Positions 35,068 to 45,257 of a stretch of 64,000 nt of DNA are shown piece after piece; the stretch's first letter is position 1, and each line of letters begins with the position of its first letter. The stretch is from assembly GCA_016715985.1 (NCBI GenBank), contig JADJXD010000001.1, forward strand, positions 1,302,001 through 1,366,000, written 5' to 3'. Source of the DNA: Saprospiraceae bacterium (GTDB lineage Bacteria; Bacteroidota; Bacteroidia; Chitinophagales; Saprospiraceae). Below the pieces are notes generated by a model. The model searched no databases. It saw only the letters and a program-made list of their open reading frames with translations, and was not told the DNA's origin. A program made the translations under genes and the position numbers.

Positions 35068-37821
35068 TCAGATATTTCCTTTCCCGGGTGGATCTTTGGA
35101 CTTTTCTTTCTTATCTTCTTCCTTCTTCTTTTCTTTCTTTACTTCATCTTTCTTTTTTTCAGTTGTTTCAGTTGTCTTTTGTTTTTTAGAATCTGCTTTC
35201 TGTGATTCATTTGTCTCTGAAACTGCTTCTATTAAAGGAAGAGTACCTTCAGGTAATCCATCAGATTCACCTCCTTCCGGTTCTTCCATATCCGGGTATC
35301 CATATTTATCAATTACAATTTGTTGCAGATTTCTGAAACCTGATCTGACGAGTGAATCTTTTAATAACGTATCCTGCATCAATAAATTAAAAGTATCCGG
35401 ACTGATTCCAATTCTGTATGGACAAGCTGTACTGGCATTTGCGGTTTCGTTTACTACGAATTTTTCCTGTGTAATTTTAGCAAAATTTTTATCAATGGCC
35501 AGAGAATACCAGAAATTGCCTACAATCGGGAGTGCCATCGCTGCACCACTGCCCAATGCCATACTTTTAAATCGGACTGCCGGACTTGGACCACCGACCC
35601 ATGCACCTGTCACGAGAGACGGATTAAAGGCTATAAACCAGCCATCAGAATGATTTTGCGTAGTTCCAGTTTTTCCTGCAAATTCGCCATGAGGGACATA
35701 CTGACTTCTTAATTTGTTGCCTGTTCCACTTGTAATAACAGCCTGCATCATCCTGCTGACCGTAGCAGCTTCCAATTCGCTCAGAGCCCGAACCTGTGTC
35801 TGAATTCCGGTATTAATTTCCATTTGCTGATCGTACTCATATATAATTTTACCGTTTCTGTCTTCAATTTTAAGAATACTGACCGGTTCCGGTCGAACTC
35901 CATTATTGGCTATTGTCCCAAATACCTTCATCATATCAAAAAGTGGAATATCAGCTGCTCCAAGACTAATACCGAATTCTCTTGGAAGATTGGTCGTAAC
36001 ACCCATTTTAGTTGCCAGATCAATAGTTTTTTGTATGCCGACTTTTTCTATCAACTGAGCTGCAATCACATTTGCTGAATATACCAACCCTCCGATGACA
36101 GAATACCATCCCCCATAACTTTCATCAGAATTGCGGGGAGTCCAATCTTTAATTGTTACCTGATCGTTTCTGATAAATTTACATGGGGTGATACTATCCT
36201 GAATGGCAGCAGCATAAACTATAGGTTTAAAAGTCGAACCCACTTGTCTCTTGCTGAGAATGTGGTCGTATTTAAAATACCGAAAATCTGTACCCCCTAC
36301 CCACGCTTTAATATTTCCTGTTTTAAAATCCATTGCCATAAATCCACAATTCAGCATCGTAAAATAATACCGTACGGAATCCAATGGTGTGAGCATTGTA
36401 TCGAGTTCTACGGGTATTTTATCCCAACCGAATATTTTCATGGGCACCGGTATTTCAAATACCTTACTTATAGAATCTTCATCCATCCCAGAATCTTTTA
36501 ACAGATTGTAGCGTTCACTTCGTTTTACCTGTTCATCAATCCATTTGTCATCACCCCATGGTTTTTCACCTTTATAGCCTTTCCAGTGATTGTAAAATTC
36601 TTTCTGAAGATAAGAAAGGTGCTTAAAAACAGCTTGTTCAGCAAATTTTTGCATCTTACTGTCAAGGGTGGTTGTAATTTTTAAACCATCTGTATAAATA
36701 TTATAATTACTTCCATCTTCTTTTGTCAGATTTTTCACTAATCCAGGGAGAACTCTTGTCCTGATGTATTCTCTGAAATAGGTTGCCAATCCGTCATTAT
36801 TGCCGATATCTTCATGTACTCGTGCAGTGAGAGGTTGGCTTATTAACCTTTCGTATTGTTCTTCATCGATTGCACCTTCAGTCACCATTCTTGAGATGGT
36901 GGACATATCTTCTGATTCAAACCTGAAATCCTTATTTCTCAACATTTGGGAAAGTACCAGATTACGTCTTTTTTCAGAATTTTTTGGATTTCGGGTAGGG
37001 TCTAACGCAGTAGTAGCTTTGAGCATTCCTATTAATGTTGCTGCCTGATCTGCTGTGAGCTGACCGGGTTTTATACCATAAAAATACCTTGAAGCCTCCT
37101 GTACCCCAAATCGGTTTCCTCCAAAAGGAACTGTATTCAGATACATAATCAGTAACTGTTCTTTATTATAAATACTTTCCAACCTGATGGAAACAATATT
37201 TTCCCTGATTTTATTTATGAGGATACTGAGGCCGGGAACACGATAATTTTTTCTGGGATAAAGATTTTTAGCAAGTTGTTGTGGTAAAGTTGAACCACCT
37301 CCAAGACCTTGGGTATTAGTTGCGATCCCTTTAAAAACACGTAGCCATGATCTCAAATCGATTCCACTATGTTCAAAAAAACGTTTATCTTCGATAGCCA
37401 GTAATGCAGTGATAAGATATGGGGATATACTATCGAGTTCGATATTGGTTCGGTTTTCAGTATAATATTTACCAATAAGGACATTGTCTGAAGAATACAC
37501 TTCAGATGCATTGGCTGTTTCGATATTCATAAGATCTTCTCTGTCGGGAATTCTTCCGAATACTCCAAAGAACACCAGCAAGATGAGTAAAGAAACTAAT
37601 AAAACGATACTTAGCATACCTCTGAAAAGCCATTTAAAAATAAATGCTTCTCGTGGGTTTTTCTGAGAATATACTTCCCAACTTTTGGTGATTGGAAGAA
37701 TAGAACGATTCCATTTATCCTGAATAAGCCTTAAACGACCTGTCACTGCATTGAAAGCTGCTTTTAAAAAACCAACTTCGTTGTAATCTGTACCCTTATT
37801 TTTTTTATCCAAATCTTTCAT
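35068..37821 (-). CDS. mrcA: Penicillin-binding protein 1A (bifunctional)
   Basis: 917 aa from ATG 37821. After one membrane helix (GMLSIVLLVSLLILLVFFGVF) comes a GT51 glycosyltransferase with EDKRFFEHSGID and GGGSTLPQQLAKNLY. The transpeptidase has STFK (in KRQVGSTFKPIVY), SAN (VYSANVIA) and KTGT (FAGKTGTTQN), so both activities look intact. The last 80 residues are a Lys/Glu tail (EKKKDEVKKEKKKEEDKKEK). It polymerises and cross-links peptidoglycan in the periplasm. It is first in a cluster with mtaB, vanZ-like and tonB. Confidence 0.94.
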   Translation of the reverse strand: MKDLDKKNKGTDYNEVGFLKAAFNAVTGRLRLIQDKWNRSILPITKSWEVYSQKNPREAFIFKWLFRGMLSIVLLVSLLILLVFFGVFGRIPDREDLMNIETANASEVYSSDNVLIGKYYTENRTNIELDSISPYLITALLAIEDKRFFEHSGIDLRSWLRVFKGIATNTQGLGGGSTLPQQLAKNLYPRKNYRVPGLSILINKIRENIVSIRLESIYNKEQLLIMYLNTVPFGGNRFGVQEASRYFYGIKPGQLTADQAATLIGMLKATTALDPTRNPKNSEKRRNLVLSQMLRNKDFRFESEDMSTISRMVTEGAIDEEQYERLISQPLTARVHEDIGNNDGLATYFREYIRTRVLPGLVKNLTKEDGSNYNIYTDGLKITTTLDSKMQKFAEQAVFKHLSYLQKEFYNHWKGYKGEKPWGDDKWIDEQVKRSERYNLLKDSGMDEDSISKVFEIPVPMKIFGWDKIPVELDTMLTPLDSVRYYFTMLNCGFMAMDFKTGNIKAWVGGTDFRYFKYDHILSKRQVGSTFKPIVYAAAIQDSITPCKFIRNDQVTIKDWTPRNSDESYGGWYSVIGGLVYSANVIAAQLIEKVGIQKTIDLATKMGVTTNLPREFGISLGAADIPLFDMMKVFGTIANNGVRPEPVSILKIEDRNGKIIYEYDQQMEINTGIQTQVRALSELEAATVSRMMQAVITSGTGNKLRSQYVPHGEFAGKTGTTQNHSDGWFIAFNPSLVTGAWVGGPSPAVRFKSMALGSGAAMALPIVGNFWYSLAIDKNFAKITQEKFVVNETANASTACPYRIGISPDTFNLLMQDTLLKDSLVRSGFRNLQQIVIDKYGYPDMEEPEGGESDGLPEGTLPLIEAVSETNESQKADSKKQKTTETTEKKKDEVKKEKKKEEDKKEKSKDPPGKGNI

Positions 37822-37839
37822 ATTATAAAAAACAGCCCG

Positions 37840-37847
37840 CAAAGATA
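37840..37847 (-). promoter_or_regulatory. -7 promoter box of the PBP1A-mtaB-vanZ-tonB cluster
   Basis: The minus strand reads TATCTTTG. It overlaps the TTG at 37842 of the longer frame and so supports ATG 37821. Confidence 0.75.
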
Positions 37848-38100
37848 ACTCAAATTATCAAGTGTATGTTTACAACTGAAATTAAGATTATTATAAAATG
37901 AATCTGACAGGTTAAAAATATAGTCCGTAAATCGCTCCCCAGATATAGCTTAATCATGCAAAAACATGCAGATCGCATAAGGATTGTTTTACATTCAAAT
38001 AATAAAAAATCAAAAAGGTGAATGGCTTCATATTCACCATTCACCCGTTTTCTATTGATTTGTCAGAATTAAAATGATTTTAAAATGACAAAACAAAAAA

Positions 38101-38461
38101 GTGATATATCTGTAAGCCGGATTCTGTACAAAGGTTGCCCTTTGTCTCTGTCATTTATCTGAGCTGCCTACCCCTCCTGTTATGCTTACGCAAAAGAAGC
38201 GAGTCACTTCTACCTTTTCAGGAACAGGATATACATGGCATTTCAACCCGCAAGGTTTATCCTTATGATACATTACTGCACCATAACGTGAGCTCTTACC
38301 TCACATTTTCACCCTTACCATACCTGCGCATGGCGGTTATTTTCTGTGACACTCTCTGTACCACGTCATGAACGTGATCCCACTTGTTAGGTGGTGCGGC
38401 ACTCTACGTTGTCCGGACTTTCCTCTTCTGCCAAAAGGCAAAAGCGACAGAGCGATATATC
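38101..38461 (-). ncRNA. rnpB: RNase P RNA (M1 RNA)
   Basis: About 361 nt, the catalytic RNA that matures tRNA 5' ends. On the minus strand, in order: GAGGAAAGTCCGGAC (38425-38411, P4/J region), GGTAAGGGTGAAAATGTGAG (38319-38300), and ACAGAATCCGGCTTAC (38127-38112) near the 3' end, all highly conserved type A landmarks. The ends pair as P1 through GATATATC at both termini. A T-run follows the 3' end, and a perfect promoter box lies just before the 5' end. Plus-strand open frames here are spurious. Confidence 0.96.
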
Positions 38462-38466
38462 ATCTG

Positions 38467-38474
38467 CAAAGGTA
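38467..38474 (-). promoter_or_regulatory. -7 promoter box of rnpB
   Basis: The minus strand reads TACCTTTG. With the usual spacing, transcription starts near 38460, at the 5' strand of P1. Confidence 0.8.
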
Positions 38475-38610
38475 AACTTAATATATCACAAGATTAAAAA
38501 TTTGACAGACTGTGTGCTGTCAATTAAAGCATTATAATATTATGTAATATATAATCAAATGTATTATCTTGGCGTTTCGATTCGGAATATTTATAAAAAC
38601 GACTTTTATT

Positions 38611-41600
38611 ATGCTTAAAAAAGCAGCCTTTTTATCTGCAATTATCTTCATTTGTCTGTATTCAGTTCAATGGTTCAGGACAACATATCACTTGCCTGAA
38701 AAACAAATTGAAAAATATCTTGATGAACAGTTTCACCAAGACTCCACTCAAATAAATAATATCACAAAAACTTTTGCATCATCCGGTGATTTACAATATA
38801 AACTCTCTAAACTTGATTTATCAACTTCTCCATTCAGCGTAAGTGTCTATTCTGATGACACTTTGATATGGTGGAATCAGCAAAGCCTGAGAATTAAAAA
38901 CCGGACAGATAAAATTATATACAAACGTACTTCTGAATTCAACCAATTGCTCACTGAATTTGAAGTGGTTCTATTTGACAACTCAGGTAAATTAAACCCC
39001 AAAATATACTCTTCAGCTGGACTTAGTGCAGGAATCTCCCCGGATTATATTGGAAATAACCGGAAATTAAATGCAGGAACTATCTCCATTCCTGTAAAGA
39101 CGCAATTGAGTGAAAAAAATCAGCTCATTCCTTCTTTAGCATTTATTTTTCTTTTGATATTTTTGGTATCTGTCAATATTTTGGCATTAAAGAAACTTCA
39201 AACTAAAAAAAGTGAAACTTTAACTTTCCGGGAATTTTTGCCATTCATATTAGTTTGGGGTTTTACGAGGGCTGCATTTTTTATTCCGTTTATAAAGGAT
39301 TTTTTTGGTGGAATGGATTTATTCAGGAATGTCCAATCAGGTATATTTTTAAACAGTAGTGTTGCTGATTTGGGATTGAATCTGATCTGGGCTTCATTAG
39401 CAGTTTTTTTTACTAATCTTCCGTATATCAAATCGAAGTTAAATCATATTCCGGCACATCTCTATACTTATTTCACCGGATTCATTACGATGGTCTTGTT
39501 TTGGATTTTAGTTTACATCATAAAAGACTTTTCTGCTGATACAAAACTGAATCTTGAAACAGATTATCTGCTCATGTTTAATTATATGAGTCTGATTTTG
39601 ATTTTTCTGTTTATACTATTTCTGTTTTTGATTTTTCATTTCACACAAAATTTATTTGAAGGTTTAAAACATTTTTCAGGTGCAGATTACAAAAAATATA
39701 TTTATTTATTTTTGGGAGTAGCCACGGGCTTTGCAGGCATATTGGTCTTTCCACCTGATTTTCCAGTTTGGCCCCTTTTGGTATTTGTTTGTGCATACAT
39801 TCTTATATTGGATGTATATGTAGAAAGTGGAGAAAAAAAGATCACATACATACTTTGGTGGCTGATACTTTTGTCTGGATTTCTTGCTGTCAATTTATTC
39901 TTCTTCGGGATCCGAAAAGATGCAGCAGAGCGTAAATCATTTGTAAATCAATACTTTGCAACATCAGATCCCGGTACGGCGGAACTTATCAGCCGATTTA
40001 GTGATACTTTAGTCTCAGGAGATGCTTTTACAAAATTCATGACCCTTTCATATCCTGAAAAATTAGACGAACAAGACATCAGTAATTACCTGCTGAATTT
40101 AATGCCCGAAGATGACAGACTTAACGACTATATTAAAACTGTTAAATTATTTGACAACACAGGTTCAAGCCTATTTACCAACCATTTTATAAACTACCAC
40201 AAAACGGTCAAAAACATCAGTACGGGGCAGAAATTGAATGACTTTGTCTATTACAACCCTTTTGAAACCAAATACTATCTGAGATTCGAGATAGAAAACA
40301 ATGTACACCCTAATGGTCCTTTATTACTGATAATTTCATTTGAAAAGGATGATCCAAACCGCAAATCACTATTAAACAATGCTTTTGAAAAGTATAATTT
40401 TGCTGTTATCCAAAATGATCAGATACTGGAAAGTAATTTCCCCGGAGAACATAAAATTAATCTGAATGACTTAGAAAACATTACTGCAGATGTCATCAAC
40501 AGTGAATATTCCTTTGTAGTTTCCACACCGATAAATGGCATCCGTATCATTTCTTACAAAAAAATATCCGGCCTGATAAAACCGATATCTATGTTTTCTT
40601 TTATTCTGACGCTATCGGGATTTATATTGATTTTATTAACTGTTTTAAATACCCGATTTGGATTTTTACCTGAAAATATTTCTCTGAAATTTGGCGTAAG
40701 AGCCTCATTAAAAACCAAAATTCAATCTGCTATCATCATACTCATCCTTTCCTCTTTTCTGATTATCGGATTGATGACCGCTTTTTATTTTAAAAATCTG
40801 ATAGAAGTAAATCAAAATGCGGCAAAAAGAGAAGAAAGCAACTCAATCGTACGAAATATACAATCCAGTATCCAAAATCTTGATGATGAAGAAAGTGCAA
40901 TCAGATATCTGCAATCCAAGTTAAAGGAAATAGCTTTTATTCACAATAAAGAAATAAGTCTTTATGATAAAAACGGAAATCTATACAGTACTTCCGCGAG
41001 AACAGACTTTGAAAGAAGAATGCCCTTTCAAATATGGATGGCTATACACGACACATCTGAAAACAAAGGCAGTGCTGTAGAAAGCTACTCTGATGGAGTG
41101 TACAGGCCTGACTACAGACCGCTTTATTACGGCAACAAACATCCATTTGCCTACATTGGCATACATCATAAAACGGTGGACAGTTCAACCAGAAGTATTC
41201 TGGATTTTCTCAGCACAATACTGAATGTATATATATTTCTGTTCCTGATAGCCGGTGCTATTGCAATCACTATTTCAAATTCTATTACACAGCCATTGTC
41301 CATTCTTGCCGAAAAACTTAAACAATTCAAGCTTGGCAGAAAACATGATCCACTCGAATGGAAATCAAACGATGAAATAGGTGATCTGATCAATGACTAT
41401 AACAACCTCACGGTCGAGTTACAGAAAAGTGCAGAAATGCTCGCCAAAACAGAAAGAGATATGGCCTGGCGTGAGATGGCCAAACAGGTGGCACATGAAA
41501 TCAAGAATCCTCTCACACCCATGAAACTGAGCATACAATATCTCGAAAAAGCTTCCAAATCCAATCCGGAAAGAACCAATGACCTGATTCCAAGGGTTTC

Positions 41601-42165
41601 GGCAACATTGATAGAACAAATAGACAATCTTACCCAAATTGCCAATGAGTTCTCCAATTTTGCCACGATGCCTCAGGCCAATAATGAAAAAATTATTCTC
41701 AATGAGATTGTAGAAACCATACACGACTTGTTCAGAAAAAGGGATGATATGGATATCAGCCTCGTTGAACCGATTGATGAGTTGGTCGTTTTTGCGGACA
41801 GAAATCATTTAGTCAGAATTCTCAACAATCTCGTTAAAAATGCGATTCAGGCTATCCCCGAAAACAAAAGGGGGAAAATAGAAATTGAACTCAGCCAGGC
41901 TGACAATCATGCACTGATCAGAGTTACAGATAACGGTACCGGTATTCCGGATCATATGAAGGAAAAGGTTTTTGCTCCAAATTTTACAACAAAAAGTTCA
42001 GGTACCGGCCTAGGTCTTGCAATATCAGCCAATATGATAGAATCTTTTAACGGAAAAATTTATTTTGAAACAATTTATGGAACAGGAACTGATTTTTATA
42101 TCTCTATACCACTAATGCGATCGGAAGATTTATACAAAGATGAAAACAGAGTAGTCCTCGATTAA
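38611..42165 (+). CDS. NtrY-type sensor histidine kinase, large
   Basis: 1184 aa from ATG 38611 (the in-frame TTG at 38569 is weaker). One N-terminal helix, a periplasmic domain to about residue 180, a block of about seven helices (IPSLAFIFLLIFLVSVNIL to GFLAVNLFFFGI), a second extracytoplasmic domain, another helix, HAMP (SITQPLSILAEKLKQFKL), and a kinase core with VAHEIKNPLTPMKLSIQYL, NLVKNAIQAIP, DNGTGIP and SGTGLGLAIS. The HEIKNPLTP box is the NtrY type. Partner regulators are often NtrX-like, but none is adjacent. The multi-helix sensor is unusual for NtrY; the signal is unknown. Confidence 0.88.
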   Translation: MLKKAAFLSAIIFICLYSVQWFRTTYHLPEKQIEKYLDEQFHQDSTQINNITKTFASSGDLQYKLSKLDLSTSPFSVSVYSDDTLIWWNQQSLRIKNRTDKIIYKRTSEFNQLLTEFEVVLFDNSGKLNPKIYSSAGLSAGISPDYIGNNRKLNAGTISIPVKTQLSEKNQLIPSLAFIFLLIFLVSVNILALKKLQTKKSETLTFREFLPFILVWGFTRAAFFIPFIKDFFGGMDLFRNVQSGIFLNSSVADLGLNLIWASLAVFFTNLPYIKSKLNHIPAHLYTYFTGFITMVLFWILVYIIKDFSADTKLNLETDYLLMFNYMSLILIFLFILFLFLIFHFTQNLFEGLKHFSGADYKKYIYLFLGVATGFAGILVFPPDFPVWPLLVFVCAYILILDVYVESGEKKITYILWWLILLSGFLAVNLFFFGIRKDAAERKSFVNQYFATSDPGTAELISRFSDTLVSGDAFTKFMTLSYPEKLDEQDISNYLLNLMPEDDRLNDYIKTVKLFDNTGSSLFTNHFINYHKTVKNISTGQKLNDFVYYNPFETKYYLRFEIENNVHPNGPLLLIISFEKDDPNRKSLLNNAFEKYNFAVIQNDQILESNFPGEHKINLNDLENITADVINSEYSFVVSTPINGIRIISYKKISGLIKPISMFSFILTLSGFILILLTVLNTRFGFLPENISLKFGVRASLKTKIQSAIIILILSSFLIIGLMTAFYFKNLIEVNQNAAKREESNSIVRNIQSSIQNLDDEESAIRYLQSKLKEIAFIHNKEISLYDKNGNLYSTSARTDFERRMPFQIWMAIHDTSENKGSAVESYSDGVYRPDYRPLYYGNKHPFAYIGIHHKTVDSSTRSILDFLSTILNVYIFLFLIAGAIAITISNSITQPLSILAEKLKQFKLGRKHDPLEWKSNDEIGDLINDYNNLTVELQKSAEMLAKTERDMAWREMAKQVAHEIKNPLTPMKLSIQYLEKASKSNPERTNDLIPRVSATLIEQIDNLTQIANEFSNFATMPQANNEKIILNEIVETIHDLFRKRDDMDISLVEPIDELVVFADRNHLVRILNNLVKNAIQAIPENKRGKIEIELSQADNHALIRVTDNGTGIPDHMKEKVFAPNFTTKSSGTGLGLAISANMIESFNGKIYFETIYGTGTDFYISIPLMRSEDLYKDENRVVLD

Positions 42166-42282
42166 AACAGGTTTTTATGCATTTCAGATCGGTTATTACC
42201 CCTTTGGAAAGGAAAATATTTAATAAAAAAACAAATATTGTGAATTTTACGTAGTTTTATTCCAAACAGAAAATTTAACACA

Positions 42283-43662
42283 ATGAACAGACGTGACTTT
42301 ATATTCAAAAGCACCTTGGCCGGATCGGCAATCCTTCTTCCAAAAAATGTTAAAACTGATTCCGGATTCAGCCCATACAAAAAACCCAAATCCGTCATTA
42401 TTGTTGGTGCCGGATTTGCAGGTCTTGCTGCAGGTATGAAGTTAAAATCTGAAGGCATAAAAGTGACGATTCTCGAAGCCCGCAAAAGAATAGGCGGAAG
42501 GGTGTTTTCAAATCAACCACCAAAAGCAAATGGTCAGGTTATCGAACTTGGTGCTGAATGGGTCGGAAATTCTCACGAGAGGGTGATCACACTTTGTAAT
42601 GAATTTGAGTTGACACTGGAAAATAATCAATTTGAAACTGACCTCATTTTAGGTGGGAAACATAGTAAAGTTGGAAATTGGGGATTCAGCCCTGAGATGG
42701 ACAAATTCTGGGAAAACAAAGTCAATATTTGGGAAAATATGTCAGAATCACAAAAAACAAAATTGGATAAAACAGACTGGTGGCGTTATCTCTCGACACA
42801 AGGTGTCACGGAAAAAGATCTTTTAATGAGAGACCTGATGGATTCCACAGATTTTGGTGAAAGTATCAGACACACATCCGCCTATGCAGCATTTGCAGAA
42901 TATGCAGAAAGTAGTGAAAAAAATGAAATGGACCTTAAAATTAAGGGTGGTAATTCATTACTTGCTGAAAAAATGGCTGATGCAGCAGGCAGAGAAAATA
43001 TATTTACAGATCATTCTGTCGTCACTGTTAAACAAAGCGGATCTCAGAATGTCTCTGTAATATGCTCCAATGGAAAGTCATTTGAAGCTGAAAACCTAAT
43101 TTGTGCCATTCCGACTTTTTCGTTGATGAAAATCGACTGGCAACCCGGCTTGCCTACGGTGACTCAAGAGGCACTGCATGAACTTCAATATGCCAGAATC
43201 GGTAAGTTTCCCGTGGTATTCTCAGAAAGATTCTGGAAACGCGATGATTTTGATTTGTTGACCGATACACCGGCACATTATTTTTATCACGGCACCAAAA
43301 ATCAAACCGGAAAAACCGGAGTCTTGATGTGTTATGCTACCGGCGACAAAGCAGATGTACTTGGTTCTGTCAGTAAAACACAGCGGTTGGATATTATTCT
43401 GAATGCACTCAAACCTGCATTCGGCAATGTCAGAAAATATATTGCTGAAGACCTGATGTATTACTGGGGTCAGGATCAATATTCGAGTGGCGCATATGCT
43501 TTCTACGGTAAAAAACAATGGTTTGATGTCATGCCTGTCTTAAAAAAGCCTCACCAGAATGTATATTTTGCCGGAGAACATCTGGCAGATTGGCAGGGAT
43601 TTATGGAAGGTGCTATCAATAGCGGAGAAGAAGCAGCAACGATTCTGGCTGCAGGTGATTAA
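42283..43662 (+). CDS. Tat-exported flavin amine oxidase
   Basis: 459 aa. The N-terminus MNRRDFIFKSTLAGSAIL is a twin-arginine signal, so the folded flavoprotein is likely exported. The FAD-binding GxGxxG is in VIIVGAGFAGLAAGMKLKSEG, followed by LEARKRIGGRVFS and ELGAEWVGNSH. The C-terminal FAD segment is NVYFAGEHLADWQGFMEGAINSGEEAA. It resembles monoamine oxidase/phytoene-type enzymes that oxidise amines with O2, giving aldehyde, ammonia and peroxide; the substrate is not readable. A globin gene follows after 18 bp. Confidence 0.9.
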   Translation: MNRRDFIFKSTLAGSAILLPKNVKTDSGFSPYKKPKSVIIVGAGFAGLAAGMKLKSEGIKVTILEARKRIGGRVFSNQPPKANGQVIELGAEWVGNSHERVITLCNEFELTLENNQFETDLILGGKHSKVGNWGFSPEMDKFWENKVNIWENMSESQKTKLDKTDWWRYLSTQGVTEKDLLMRDLMDSTDFGESIRHTSAYAAFAEYAESSEKNEMDLKIKGGNSLLAEKMADAAGRENIFTDHSVVTVKQSGSQNVSVICSNGKSFEAENLICAIPTFSLMKIDWQPGLPTVTQEALHELQYARIGKFPVVFSERFWKRDDFDLLTDTPAHYFYHGTKNQTGKTGVLMCYATGDKADVLGSVSKTQRLDIILNALKPAFGNVRKYIAEDLMYYWGQDQYSSGAYAFYGKKQWFDVMPVLKKPHQNVYFAGEHLADWQGFMEGAINSGEEAATILAAGD

Positions 43663-43680
43663 TATTTTATACATAAACAA

Positions 43681-44085
43681 ATGAAGGCAGAACATATTAA
43701 ATTAGTCAAAAAGACCTGGAAAATCCTGATGGGAGTAGATCCGGCGATCATCGGAGATGCTTTCTATTCCAAGCTTTTCGCAGATCAGCCAGCGATCAGG
43801 AAACTGTTTCCGTCTGATATGAATAAACAGTATATTAAACTGGTTGACATGTTATCTTCCATTATTATGAATCTGGATCAACCGGAATCCTTCTCAGCTG
43901 ATATTGTAGCTATGTCCAAGCGACACACCGGATATGGTGTCAGGCCAGCCCACTATGCTATGGTAGGTGCGGCCTTATTGTGGACATTAAAACAGGGTCT
44001 GGGTACGGAGTGGAATCAGGAGATTGAAGATGCGTGGACCAGTTGTTATACTTCCCTTGCGGAAGTGATGATTCAGAATAGTTAG
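43681..44085 (+). CDS. Single-domain bacterial globin
   Basis: 134 aa, globin domain only, of the Vitreoscilla-haemoglobin/flavohaemoglobin type. Visible are FYSKLFADQPAIRKLFP with the B10 tyrosine (Y29), the proximal His in SKRHTGYGVRPAHYAMVG (H82), and the C-terminal DAWTSCYTSLAEVMI. No reductase domain follows. It should bind O2 or NO in the cytoplasm. It is probably co-transcribed with the amine oxidase, an O2-using enzyme, though that enzyme is exported, so a direct link is uncertain. Confidence 0.9.
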   Translation: MKAEHIKLVKKTWKILMGVDPAIIGDAFYSKLFADQPAIRKLFPSDMNKQYIKLVDMLSSIIMNLDQPESFSADIVAMSKRHTGYGVRPAHYAMVGAALLWTLKQGLGTEWNQEIEDAWTSCYTSLAEVMIQNS

Positions 44086-44131
44086 TGAGTAAAAATAAAA
44101 TTCATAATTAATTATTACATAAAGAAAGACT

Positions 44132-44557
44132 TCATTTTTTATAAAAATTGGTGCGTTTAAGATCAATCCCGGAAATGATTACACCAGTTAAAATCCCAGC
44201 TAAAATATTGGTTGCTGTAAATTGAAAATCATTTTTTACAAGTATTCTAACAATTGTAAATAGAGATACTCCTGTAAAAATCAAAAACAGATAAATTCTT
44301 ATCAAAAAAATATAACCAATATTTTGAGTTGTTTCCTGTTTATAAAATGATTCCAGTTTTTCGCTTGCAGACCACCAAAACAATGTGCCAAAAATAATAA
44401 TTTGAAAATATGGAATATTCCAATTATCAATTAAATAATTTCCCTTATCCAAGTAATTCACCGTGAGATAGATACCAATAATCCCAAAATAGTTAGGAAT
44501 AAATTGTTCAAGATCATGTCTATTTAAATTCATAATTCTATTTATTAACTGATACAT
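44132..44557 (-). CDS. Membrane protein, unknown
   Basis: Up to 141 aa; a second ATG at 44533 is also possible. Four hydrophobic stretches (NYFGIIGIYLTVNYL, IPYFQIIIFGTLFWW, YIFLIRIYLFLIFTGVSLF, TNILAGILTGVIISGI) and a basic end (DLKRTNFYKK). I see no family motif. It is convergent with the globin gene and precedes the accessory region. Confidence 0.55.
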   Translation of the reverse strand: MYQLINRIMNLNRHDLEQFIPNYFGIIGIYLTVNYLDKGNYLIDNWNIPYFQIIIFGTLFWWSASEKLESFYKQETTQNIGYIFLIRIYLFLIFTGVSLFTIVRILVKNDFQFTATNILAGILTGVIISGIDLKRTNFYKK

Positions 44558-44928
44558 TCAACCATTTGAATCATCCAGATTACTAATTTTGAATTCTTGT
44601 AAGGTTATATATTCTCTAATCAGAAATTCTGATTCCTCCCTTTATAAAATTGTTTTTGATTTGAACCTTTCTTGTTATCTTCATGGATTATAAGTATCAT
44701 GAGTGAACAATCCTGAACTCCTTAAACAAAGGTGTCAAATTCTTCCAGAAACACGTTATGAAATTCTGCTTACCAATAGGCAATTATAGCTTCAAAAATA
44801 TACTATTAATTTCAATTTACAAATAATTTTGATAACCAAAATAATTTGTAAATGAGAAAGTAAAAAAGTAATTCTGCCTCCAGTCAAAATCTAAAAGATG
44901 CAAATTTCTTCAAAAAAAAAATACCATT
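44558..44928. other. AT-rich intergenic stretch with one palindrome
   Basis: No convincing gene. A perfect 8-bp-arm palindrome, AATCAGAA, A, TTCTGATT, lies at 44618-44634. A 28-codon GTG frame at 44702 (VNNPELLKQRCQILPETRYE) has no recognisable relative and may be a gene scrap. Confidence 0.45.
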
Positions 44929-44980
44929 ACGCCTTATTCCGCTTTTTAATACGCTTTAAATGCATTTTACCACGCTTCAT
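44929..44980 (+). promoter_or_regulatory. Phased direct repeats, candidate LytTR operator 1
   Basis: Three 9-bp repeats: ACGCCTTAT (44929), ACGCTTTAA (44951) and ACGCTTCAT (44972), with starts 22 and 21 bp apart. LytTR regulators are known to bind 9-bp direct repeats about two helical turns apart. The downstream 70 or so bp closely matches the region before the second kinase gene. Confidence 0.6.
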
Positions 44981-45026
44981 TTTCAAGATATTGTCTGTTA
45001 TCTTTAGAAAAGTTATCTTGCAGCGT

Positions 45027-45257
45027 ATGAGCGTTTTATTAAAAATAGTAATTTTATCATGTTATTTACTAAATATTGCAATTGGTCAGTTGGATAATCA
45101 TATACGAAAAATTGAACCCAAAGTACATCAGAAAAATATAGAATCTGACATCATTTTTGACCACCTGACTAACAAGGATGAATTTTTATGAATCAGCACT
45201 TCTATAAGTCTGAACAGGTATGATGGACAAAGAATAAAAAGGTGTAACTGCACATGA
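45027..45257 (+). pseudogene. Decayed N-terminus of a third propeller sensor kinase
   Basis: From ATG 45027 the frame reads MSVLLKIVILSCYLLNIAIGQ, then ESDIIFDHLTNKDEFL, a stop at 45189, and in the same frame ISTSISLNRYDGQRIK. The second kinase has QPDIIFDNVTEKDGLSS and later GFLWIGTHSGLNRYDGKRF at the same places. So the remnant has a TGG-to-TGA change (Trp to stop) and has lost about 14 codons. It ends in ATGA overlapping the next kinase start by 4 bp. Confidence 0.85.

Noticed and set aside
38135..38371. Plus-strand open frame of 78 codons
   Set aside because: It lies antisense within the RNase P RNA gene.
44702..44788. 28-codon GTG frame VNNPELLKQRCQILPETRYE
   Set aside because: Looks protein-like but is too short, with no start signal or relative I can name.
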